The notes under the pieces were generated by a model that worked only from the letters and a program-made list of their open reading frames with translations, searched no databases and had not been told where the DNA came from. The position numbers were made by a program, and so were the translations under genes. Positions 7,752 through 17,800 of a stretch of 38,948 nucleotides of DNA are shown in pieces. This stretch comes from Candidatus Wolfebacteria bacterium (GTDB lineage Bacteria > Patescibacteriota > Minisyncoccia > Phycocordibacterales > Phycocordibacteraceae): NCBI GenBank assembly GCA_002400985.2, contig NVRX02000007.1, positions 24,175 to 63,122 of the forward strand, given 5' to 3'. Within the stretch, counting starts at the first letter, position 1; each line of letters opens with the position of its first letter.

Positions 7752-7998
7752 GAATGTCTATTTTTTTATGAAGTTCTTCAATACTCCCAAATCGGATACC
7801 GCGACCCTTTTTAATATCTTCTAATCCCTGCTTTATATCTGCTGCAAGCTGTGCATCAAATGCAGTTACTGGACGCAAAATAATTGACCCATTTTCCTGC
7901 TCAACATTAAATGTTGATCCCTCAGAAAGATTCAGTGCATCACGCACCCTCTTAGGAAGAGTAAGCACACCTCTTTGTTGTAATGTTATATTTTTCAT
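7741..7998 (-). CDS. AbrB/SpoVT-fold antitoxin
   Basis: 85-residue antitoxin with an N-terminal swapped-hairpin AbrB DNA-binding domain (MKNITLQQRGVLTLPKRVRDAL, SEGSTFNVEQENGSIILRPV, residues 1-45). A C-terminal helical part (AADIKQGLEDIKKG) probably wraps the toxin. It should neutralise the RelE-like toxin and repress its own promoter. A 4-codon-longer start at 8010 exists. I chose 7998 because TGATATGCT lies 7 nt upstream of it, the same spacing seen at many other starts in this window, and because the domain begins there. Confidence 0.85.
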   Translation of the reverse strand: MKNITLQQRGVLTLPKRVRDALNLSEGSTFNVEQENGSIILRPVTAFDAQLAADIKQGLEDIKKGRGIRFGSIEELHKKIDIHGN

Positions 7999-8014
7999 TG
8001 ATTTCAGCATATCA
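7999..8014 (-). promoter_or_regulatory. Extended -10 promoter of AbrB-type antitoxin
   Basis: On the reverse strand TGATATGCT (8006-8014) lies 7 nt before the ATG at 7998. It fits the leaderless pattern and decides between the two possible antitoxin starts, because the ATG at 8010 overlaps the -10 box itself. Confidence 0.5.
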
Positions 8015-8034
8015 GTAATTCAGTATTACTGCAA

Positions 8035-8187
8035 TTACTTTTTTGTGATAGGAGATTTTGAAATATTTTTCCATACTTCTTTATGAGAAATAAAAACTGC
8101 ATCTCTTGTATCACGTTCACTTGCAAGAGAGTCCAACATTGCATCTTCTTCAATATCTTTTGAGACACTTATATTTATTGTGACCAT
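8035..8187 (-). CDS. 50-aa hypothetical protein upstream of the AbrB-RelE module
   Basis: A 50-codon ORF beginning MVTINISVSKDIEEDAM and ending SPITKK with TAA. It has no membrane span or cysteine and is amphipathic and charged. The opening beta-like stretch followed by a helix (DIEEDAMLDSLASERDTRDAVFISHKEVW) is of the size and kind seen in small antitoxins, but I recognise no family. It lies 36 nt upstream of the AbrB antitoxin ATG on the same strand. An extended -10 box stands 8 nt before its ATG. It could be a third toxin-antitoxin component or the remnant of another antitoxin. Confidence 0.55.
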   Translation of the reverse strand: MVTINISVSKDIEEDAMLDSLASERDTRDAVFISHKEVWKNISKSPITKK

Positions 8188-8204
8188 ATGTGTAAAGCAT
8201 AACA
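8188..8204 (-). promoter_or_regulatory. Extended -10 promoter of the 50-aa ORF
   Basis: On the reverse strand TGTTATGCT (8196-8204) lies 8 nt before the ATG at 8187. No ribosome binding site precedes the ATG. It is divergent from the RelB-type promoter 30 nt away. Confidence 0.45.
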
Positions 8205-8234
8205 CCTCTCAATACTGCTGCGCTATCAATATAT

Positions 8235-8272
8235 TTGACATAATAATACTATTGTATATACTTTGGTATACA
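8235..8272 (+). promoter_or_regulatory. Consensus promoter and operator-like dyad of RelB-type antitoxin
   Basis: TTGACA (8235-8240), 16 nt, TATACT (8257-8262), then 9 nt to the ATG at 8272. This is the only near-perfect -35/-10 pair noticed in the window. A dyad TGTATA-N8-TATACA (8253-8258 and 8267-8272) covers the -10 box and the start codon, as expected for an autoregulated antitoxin. The transcript should begin within a base or two of the ATG. Confidence 0.65.
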
Positions 8273-8547
8273 TGAACACACACACTATTTTAAATATAAA
8301 AACAGACAAAAAGTTAAAGGAGGAAGCTAAAGACCTGGCTACTGAGCTTGGTGTTCCCTTAAGTACTGTCGTAAACTCTTTTTTAAAGCAGTTCGTACGC
8401 GACAAAGAAATAACTTTTTCTACTGAAAGGTATCGAATGACTCCCTACCTTGAAGAGATGGTTCATTCTGCGCGTTCAGAGTATTCAAGTGGTAAAGTGC
8501 AAAAATTCAAAACTGTTGAATCTTTTATTGCAGACATGCAATCTTAA
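8272..8547 (+). CDS. RelB/DinJ-family antitoxin
   Basis: 91-residue protein with the ribbon-helix-helix opening of RelB/DinJ antitoxins: MNTHTILNIKTDKKLKEEAKDLATELGVPLSTVVNSFLKQFVRDKEI. A flexible C-terminal part (KFKTVESFIADMQS) follows, which should cover the toxin active site. A TTG three codons upstream (8263) is possible, but it lies directly against the -10 box. The ATG at 8272 gives the 9-nt spacing typical here and is the better start. The toxin gene begins 3 nt after its stop, so the two are cotranscribed from the consensus promoter. Confidence 0.85.
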   Translation: MNTHTILNIKTDKKLKEEAKDLATELGVPLSTVVNSFLKQFVRDKEITFSTERYRMTPYLEEMVHSARSEYSSGKVQKFKTVESFIADMQS

Positions 8548-8550
8548 TAT

Positions 8551-8811
8551 ATGTACATTGCACGACATAAAAAATTTGATAAACAGTTTAAAAAATTAAC
8601 TCTTGCACAGCAACAATCTTTCACTAAGAAACTTTCTCTTTTTATTAACAAGAAAAACTACGAATCACTTCGCATACACTCACTCTCAGGAAAATACAAT
8701 GGATGTATGAGCATGAATGTTACTGGAAATATTCGAGCAATTTTTGAAACTGTTGATACTGACACTATTTTCTTTATTGCAATTGGATCTCACAGCACCC
8801 TGTATCACTAA
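8551..8811 (+). CDS. YafQ/RelE-family mRNA interferase toxin
   Basis: 86-residue toxin of the RelE superfamily, YafQ-like: MYIARHKKFDKQFKKLTLAQQQSFTKKL, then LRIHSLSGKYNGCMSMNVTGNIRAIFE, then TIFFIAIGSHSTLYH. The C-terminal IGSHxxLY resembles the catalytic histidine end of YafQ (GTHSDLF-like). The expected activity is ribosome-dependent mRNA cleavage, inhibited by the RelB-type partner upstream. The TAA stop overlaps the convergent TAG stop of the giant gene by 3 nt, so any read-through from the toxin would be antisense to the giant message. Confidence 0.87.
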   Translation: MYIARHKKFDKQFKKLTLAQQQSFTKKLSLFINKKNYESLRIHSLSGKYNGCMSMNVTGNIRAIFETVDTDTIFFIAIGSHSTLYH

Positions 8812-11800
8812 ACCGTCTCTGGTGTTGTTGTGGCAACCTCTTCAACAACAACCTCTGAGACAGTAACTATTCGTGATACTGAAGATTCATTCCCTGCAGT
8901 GTCTAGTACTGTGTACGTAAGCGTATATAGTCCTGCAGCACCAGTATCTACTGCCCCACCAACCACAATGTCCGCAGTAATGTCTCCATCAACATCATCT
9001 ATTGCTGTAGCACCCTCATCAATAAATGCATCTCCTACTGAAAGTGCAATTGCTGCGCTTCCTACCAAGCTTATTTCTGGAGCAACAGTATCTGTCTCTT
9101 CAACAACAGGAGGTGTTGTTGTTGCAACTGCAGGTGTGGTACTCGCTGTCTCTGCTGTTGACGTTAGTCCCACGCCTGACCCTACAACCACACTCCTGGT
9201 CTCTGTTACGAGGTTTCCTGCAGTGTCTAGTACTTTGTACGTAAGAATGTGTGACCCTACTGCTGATGTATCCAGAGGATTCGTCTCAGCTGCATACCCG
9301 TCTACAAATAGTGTGTATGAAAGGTTTTCATCCACATTGTCGGTAATAGAAACTCCAGGGTCTACAAACTCAGTTCCTGTAGCAATGTAGTATGGATTTG
9401 CTCCCAAGATAGTAATGACTGGGTTTTCTGTATCTACTACCCCACTCTCTGATGTAGGTTCTACATCTCTCTCCGTCTGAACAATGAAGTAATCAAAGGT
9501 CACGTCTACGGTTTGCACCTGGTCGAGCACCACACGGAAGCTCCCATTTGCTTTGTCAGTGATAAACCAACTTCCAACAACAGGAGATGTGAAGGTAATG
9601 AACACCTTCGCACTTGGCTTTATCTGGCTATTTTCTACATGTACCAATTTATTTCCAGAATAAATTGTTCCATTTCCTGCAGCTGCCTCCCCCGCACTGT
9701 CTTTCTGTGCGATAAGCTGTGTGAAGGCAAGTTTGTCGAACTGTGCGAACCCCTTTTCAATAAGCACTCCAAGTTCTGCAAAGGCACTCTTCAATGTGCT
9801 GGTGCTAAACACTCCTCCAGAACCTGCAATAACTCCAGATGCTTCAAGTGCTGCTATTCTCTCCTCAAGAGTTTCAAGCTGTATTGCAATCTGCTGTACT
9901 GATGCAAGGGTAAATGTCGCAAGCTTGTAGATATCTACACCCTTTCCAGATACTGAAAGTATTTCAGATGGTGCTTCCTCTGCAATAAGTCCAAGGCGCA
10001 ATGGGTTTGAATCACTCTCATAATTGTATCGATACTCTGCAATCTGTACTGCCTTCAATGTTTCAAGAATATCTTCCTTTCGAGCTTCGTCTAAGTATGT
10101 AATACCCTTCTTTGCTTCTCGTGTTGAAATATTTATAAAACTTGTAGCTGCAATATCTCCAAGTACGTGAAGCTTGTACTCAGGAGTACTTGTACCTATT
10201 CCAATGTTTCCAACACCATCAATGCTAAGAGCATCTCCAATCTCCTTTAGAGCAGCAAGAGCATATATTTGTGTTTGCAATCCATACTGTACTGTCTTGT
10301 ATCCATTTTCTGCCACACCTACAAGCTCAGGAAATACTGTCTCAATCTCTTGTGCAATAAATCCATACTGTGTTCCTGATCCATACTGTGTATCGATAAA
10401 CTCAAATGACACAGGATTTAAGTTCGCAATCGTAGCAAGTGCATTAGACACTGAAGCGACATTTGTCTTTAGGTTGATATCTGAAGCACAGGTTCCTGCC
10501 ACACAAGTACCTGCGTCTCGATACCCTCCTGCTACGGTATTAACATCCCCTCCACCAACTTCAAGCTTGTATGCGGGAGAAGTGTCTCCAACACCCACGT
10601 TTCCATTACCTAGAATAGTTAATCTTGCAGTAGCTCCAGTATAAAAAAGAAGTTGATCTGTATTTGCATCAATCTTTGTGTCACCCGCAGCAATGCTAGT
10701 TGTGTCAAATAGAATACGAGCTGCAGCAACGCCAGAACCTACAGTAAGAACATTCGCGCCAACTGCATTATAGACATCTAATATTGTACCTGGAGAAGTC
10801 GTCCCAACACCTACGTTTCCAGAGGCCTTAACTATAAAATTAGTATCCCCCGCATTTGCGTTTACAATGAAATCTTTTACATCAAAATCTATATCTTGCC
10901 AAGCAGTACCAGCATCAATTGATGCAATATACCCTGTAGTACCATCATGCCAAATACCAAGTCCTTCATGAGTTCCACTATTTATACTTGACCCAAGAAA
11001 GACTTCACTTACACCTTCTGTGCCAAACAAGGCATCTCCTGTTACCTCAAGAGGATGACTTGGACTCGCAGTACCAATACCTACGTTTCCAGAGCTATCG
11101 ATAACAAGCCTATCGGTGGTACCGATATAGGTATTATCAGAAATCTTAAAGCTGGTACCAACTGTACCAACAGCAAATGTGTTTGAACCAGAATCAAATG
11201 ATATCTGTGGATTTCCAGAGCTTGAGTTAATATTTATTGTCCCAGTACTCCCTACATCTCGTGTAAATGTAGCAAGATTTCCTCCAGATCCTCCTCCAGT
11301 AACACGGAGTCCTGTACCTGTAGCTGCATCGTCATTTATATCAAGGAGGTGTTCTGGAGTTGAAGTTCCTATACCCACGTTTCCAGTACTTCTGTTAATA
11401 GAAACTGCATCAGTGGTAACGTCTAAATTAACAATCCCGAAATTCAAAACATTATCCGTATCATCAAAGTACACCCTTGCGCCGTAAGCAGTATTACTTG
11501 GGTCAACAAACTTAATGCCTACCTCATTACCTCCACCAGACTTATTCAATGTAAGTAAATCTGACGGTGTTGTTGTACCAATACCTACGTTTCCTCCATT
11601 GAAATAACTATTACCTGCAGTGTTTAACCTAATAGTTTCTGATGCACTAGTGGTATAGAGTCGTAACCATGCATTCTCTGAGCCATCTGAAAATATAGCA
11701 CTTAATAATCCACCATCCGAAGCAAGTACTTGCGATATGTTTAGATTGCTTGCAGACGCTTTTACATCTAATTTTGATGCTGGAACATCAGTACCAATAC

Positions 11801-14800
11801 CTACGTTTCCAGAGGAAGTAATGTGCAGACGGTCTTGTGAGCCTGTTACCAGAGCAAGAGTATCGGAAGCAGGGAAATATAATCCATTATTGTGGTCTGA
11901 ACCATTTGCATATGCTACATCTCCAAGTGTTCCAGCTTTAGAACGAATACGACCAGTTCCTAAAATATTTCCAATAACATTAAGTGCTTCACTTGGACTC
12001 GCCGTACCAATACCTATGTTTCCATTATGGTCTATTCTTAATCGTTCTTGTACCGATGTGTCTGTGTTTGTTAATGTTGAAAATGATAAACCAAACTGAC
12101 TTCCTGTATTGATATTTACTGATGCAATTGTAGATACCACATCATTGATTGCTGGATTATTTGCATCCCCACTTGCTGAAAATGCTAACACTCCACCTAA
12201 TTCTTCTGCAGCAACAAATGCTTGTGTGTTATCAATCAATATTGTTCCTGGTGTAAGTCCTGTAGCACCAGCATCTGCGGTTATGCTGAGTATTTCACTT
12301 GGACTCGTAGTACCAATACCTACGTTTCCACTCTGGTCTATAGTAAGTCTTTCAACAGGGTTAGCATCGCTCTCTCTGTCAGCGGTAAAGAAACCTAGTC
12401 CTGCTCTGGCAAATCCTGAATTAACAAATTGATACGCTCTGATAGATGCTACATTTCCAGCACCTTGCCCAGATGCGTCACTTGAATAAAAATCGAGTTG
12501 CCCAAAGTTTGATGCAGGAGGAATGGTAGCAGCCAACCCTGTTGTCTCGAATGTAAGAATGTTGTTCGAGGTTGTAGATTTTAGCTCGAGTATAGATGAT
12601 GGAGCAGTTTCTCCGACACCTACGTTTCCAGTGTTGTCTATTGTCAAACGTGAAGTAGCACTACTTGTATAGAAGTTGAGCGTGTTAGCTGTACCGCCAG
12701 CAGTACTTCCTGAGTCAAACAATATCTTTGCATATTGTGTCGTTGGAGCCGCTGAGTCTGTAAAGAATAATCCAGACTCAGTTTCTGCAGTGTTGCTTAT
12801 TTCTATGTTGCTGGATGAACCATAGACTTCTAATGCCTCTCCTGGAGCTGTAGTACCAATACCAAAGTTTCCACCCTGCGCATTAAAATAGGTACTTCCA
12901 CCGCTTGAGCTTATTGATGTTTGTATTGTTGAGCCATTAGGTTCAAATAACACAATCTTATTTATACCTGTTGAACCACTATTGAGACCAAACCTATACT
13001 CCCCATTGCTTGTCCCATCTCCAGCTTTTGCTACAAAGTCTATAATTGCACCCCCTGTTGTACGTGTGTAGTTAATGTCGTACTCATCTGTTACCGTATG
13101 AACCACATTAGCCCCACTTCCTGTTAGCTTAAGGTCTGCAGTACCACTTGTTTTTGATAGTTCTAATAATGCTCCTGGCGTAGTAGTACCAATACCTACG
13201 TTTCCAGAACTAACTATAACCAACCTATCATTGGTATCAACAGCCGCACTATCAGAAATCTTAAAGGTAGAACCGCTTGTACCAACAGCAAATGTGTTTG
13301 CAGAAGAAGCAAATGTTATCTGTGGACTACCTCCACTTGAATTTATAGAGATACTCCCTGTAGAACCAACATCCCGCGTAAAGATAGCGAGAGGACCCCC
13401 TACCCCTCCACCAGTAACACGAAGCCCTGCACCTGTAGTTGCATCGTCATTTATATCAAGAAGATATTCTGGTGTAGTGGTGCCAATACCTACACTATCC
13501 GTAAGGGTCGTTGTATATACGTTTGTACCTCCATCAGTCCACCCTCCTGCAGTATTGGAGAATGATGCCCATGATCCTGCATTGTTTTTATACTCAATAG
13601 TTCCTCCATTGTCTCTAAATCCATACCCTGTTGTGCCTGTTGTATCAGCCCAGTTGATATAACTTGAAGCTGAGAGTCCAATGTTTCCTTCTACATCAAG
13701 CTTGTGGTTTGGAGTTGTGTCTCCAATTCCTACATTTCCAGAAGAGTCTATACGTATCCTCTCTCCTCCAGCGGTAAAGAACCCAAAACTGTCTGTTGAG
13801 TTTTCATAGTTAATTCGCCCTGATGTTGAGCTATCAGTATCTCCAAAAAAGATAACTGAACCATTGGTATTTCCAGCAAGGATAGATATTCCTGTTGCAC
13901 CTGCACTTTCAACAACAAGATCATCTGCAAAACTACTCGGAGCTATTGCTGCTCCACTCCATACATGTAGTTTGCCAGCAGGTGTAGAAGTACCGACACC
14001 TACATTTCCACTTCCCAAGATTGTAAGCTTAGGAGATCCTCCCGCAACACTTAAAGTTATTTTCTCATCACTAGCAGTGGCATTGTGTTCATACTTAATC
14101 GATCCTCTTGTTACGTCTGATTTAGTGAAAGTGATTACTGCAGCGCTTGTATCTCCAACCGTGTTGACTGTAAATCCTGTGGTAGTGCTTCCAGAAAAAC
14201 TACTGTCAATTTTGAATACGGTATTTCCAGAAGACTTTAGATGAAGGTTTGCTGCAGGACTCGCAGTACCAATACCTACGTTTCCAGAGGAGTCTATAAC
14301 AAGACGATTACTTGTATTATTTGTGCGGAAACTCAATGCATTCGTACTGTTGTCATATACAACAGCACCAATATCATCATCTGCAATATCTCCAAGCTGA
14401 AGAATGGATTGGTTTGTGGTACCAGAAATAATATCTACACGGGCATTTCCAGATGCACTATTTTGGAATACAGCGATAGTATTTGATGCATCTACAAGAG
14501 AGTTGCTTGTTCCACTTAGCAGAACGTTTAGTTTCGCGTTTGGCGTTGTAGTACCAATACCTACATTTCCGTCAGTATCTATTCTCAACCTCTCTACTTC
14601 GTTACTGCTAGAATCAGCAGTTGAAATTACAAAATCAAACCGACCTCCAAAAGTATCCCTTGCTAACAGTTTGATTGAACCTTTAATACCTGCTCCTGGC
14701 GCTGAACCATCAGCACCATAAAATTCTATACCACTTTGGACATCACCAACTACCCACGTTTTATTGGCTGTAGAAGCAAGTCGTAAAATTGTATTTTCGG

Positions 14801-17800
14801 TGTCACTAATCTCTAGTTTTTTCTGTGGACTCGTAGTACCAATACCTACGTTTCCTCCTGGTGTCCAAGATATAACATCAACATCAACTGTGTCAGATGA
14901 CCCACGAGCTCCTAGAGCCGCATAATCCCCAGTACTTGAACCCTTAAAATAAAACTTGCGACTTGCACCAGTGGTTGAAATACGTTCATTAACAAGGATA
15001 TCACCCTCTACATCTAACATCTCTGCAGGACTCGCAGTACCAATCCCCACCCTCCCTGCTGTAGCATCCACAAACAAAGCATTGCTACTTCCTGCTTCTC
15101 CTACCCTGAAGTCTCCATCTACATCTAGGAGGTATGTAGGTGTTGTTGTGCCAATACCTACGTTTCCAGCATTATCAATACGCACTCGTTCGGCAAGAGT
15201 AGTACCGTTATTAGTGTAAAAACTAAAACGAGTACGCGCGTTCGCATTTGTTCCAGCAGAAGTACTCCATGCTGCGTCAGACTCAACGCGTATTCTTGCC
15301 CCTATTGCTTCATCTCCTGCAGTAATATCAAGTCCTGCAAAATTAATATCTCCTAAAATTGTATCGATACTATTAAAAGCTGTATTTGGCCGTAACTTAA
15401 TATCAGGTGCTGTTGATGCTGCAACAAGCAATGGAGATGTTGGCGCAGTAGTTCCAATACCTATGTTTCCAGTTCCCAGAATGGTAAGTGTATTTACCGC
15501 AGTGCCTGCGGTACGAGCTCTAAACTGGAATGATGTACCTGTAGAGTCCCACCTACTATCAATATATGCTGTGCCACTTCCATTATTCTGATAAATATCA
15601 ATACCTACTGCGTCATCATATCTTCGCAAGAATAGTCCAGTATCCCCACTAGCATCAGTCTGCCCTTGGATAGTAAGCGAACGAGAGTCTGTATCTGCAC
15701 CCGCAAAAGTTGAAGGGTAAACAGTACCTGGAGAAGTAGTACCTACTCCTACGTTTCCAGAAGAATCTATTCTTATGCGTTCTGCTGCGTTTGAATAAAG
15801 AAGCAGAGCATCAATATTATGGTCGTATTCAATTCTTCCTTGTGCCTGAGCAGAAGAATCACCGAACCATATATTTCCTTTGCTGGTTGAACCAGACAGT
15901 ATGGTAATACCTCCATTGCCATTGTTATCAATAAGTAGCTCATCTGCATTTGCATGCGCAACAGTTCCTGTAGCTCCGTTAGAACCTTGAATACTAAGTT
16001 TCGCTCCAGGCGTAGTAGTACCAATACCTACGTTTCCTCCATCGAGAACCGTAAGTACCTCAGTTCCATTATCAAACAAGTTTAGAATATCTCCTGTAGA
16101 TGTCTGGTCTATACTCAATGCAGCAAGTGAAGAAGCTGCCGTAATGTGGAACGGATAGTTTATGTCTACCTCATTATTACTATTATCAAACTGCAGTGTG
16201 GCAAAAGCATTATTTGCCGTGTTGTACAAACGAAGTGCTCCTGCCCCCAACAATCCAAGGTTTCCATTTACGTCTAACTTATTAGATGGGGTTGAAGTGC
16301 CTATTCCTACGTTTCCTGAGGAGTCAATCGACATTCTAGTAGAATTACCTCCCGTCCTAAAATCTAGTCTGTCATTTGGGTGGTTATACAAAACAGCACC
16401 TCTAATGTTTCCACCCTCATCACCAAACAAGACCGCTCCTTCAGCAGAAGACGGCGTTAAGAAAGAAAGGAAGGCATTGCTGTTACTTTCTAAAGTAAGA
16501 ACCGAACCTGCAATAGGTGTAATTCCAGAAAAGCCGTCGGAAACGTGTAGTTTAGATTGTGGACTCGTAGTACCAATACCTACATTTCCTGAAGAATCAA
16601 CCGTTAAAATATCTCCATCATTTGCTGCCGCAGATGAGATATTCAAATAATCACCAGCTGTAGATTGTGCAATTTCTAGTGTTGCATCAGGCGTAGAATC
16701 ATTTAACCCAAATCGTGTCAAGAGTCCATATATATAGTTATCTCCATTACTGTCTTTTAGATTAATTCCACTCACTGAATCCGTAGACTCAACAATAAGT
16801 GGTGCATTACTTGCATTTACTATATGCAATGCATCTGTAGGGCTCGCCGTACCAATACCTACATTGTTTGTAGAGAAGTCATATACAAGTCCTGAGGTTT
16901 CAACTGCAAACCCTCCTGCAAATGTACTTGTTGCAGATGCATCTGTTGCGGTGAAGTATGGTGCTGATATTGATGAAGTTGCTGTAATGCTTGATGCGGT
17001 TAGTGTACCGTCAAAGTACCCATTGCCTGCTACAGACAGTTTAGAGAATGGAGATGTTGTGCCGATACCTACGTTTCCAACAAAAGTTGAATCTCCTGCC
17101 CCAGAAACAATTAGCTTCCCTAGTAGTGTTGCGTCCCCGCCAGTTGTGAGAGTTAGATTGTTAGCACCCCCACTTCGCAACACAAGTGAAGCGCCTGCGT
17201 ATTCAATACCTACTCTACCAAAGCCTGCTGTTAAGTCTGCAATAAGACTTCCTGAGACTGAACGCACATGTGCTGCACGGGATGAATCAGCATTTACATT
17301 GAGGAAACTATCTAGATTGTTACCACCCGTTGTAAATTGATATCGATTTGACACAAAATCATCTTGCAACACAGCGGCAATAGCGCTAGCGTTACCATTA
17401 ACTTCAAACTGTACTCCTGGAGCGATAGTACCAATACCAACCCTCCCTGCTGTAGCATCCACAAACAAAGCATTGCTACTTCCTGCTTCTCCTACCCTGA
17501 AGTCTCCATCTACATCTAGAAGATAGGCGGGAGATGTAGTACCTATACCTACGTTTCCTGAAGAATCTATTCTAAGAGCCTCACTGGCATTTGTTGTAAA
17601 TGCAAGACTGTTGTTTGAGTGAGAGTATACAATACTTCCAATATCGCTATCAGCAGAATCTCCGAATACAATACCTCCAGGCTGACTTGTTCCAGAAAGT
17701 ATGTTGATACCAGAGGATCCATTATCTTCAATAACAAGATTCTTGTAGTTTACATCTGCCGTTCCAACTGGTCCGTCAAATATATGCAGGTTTCCTTCGG

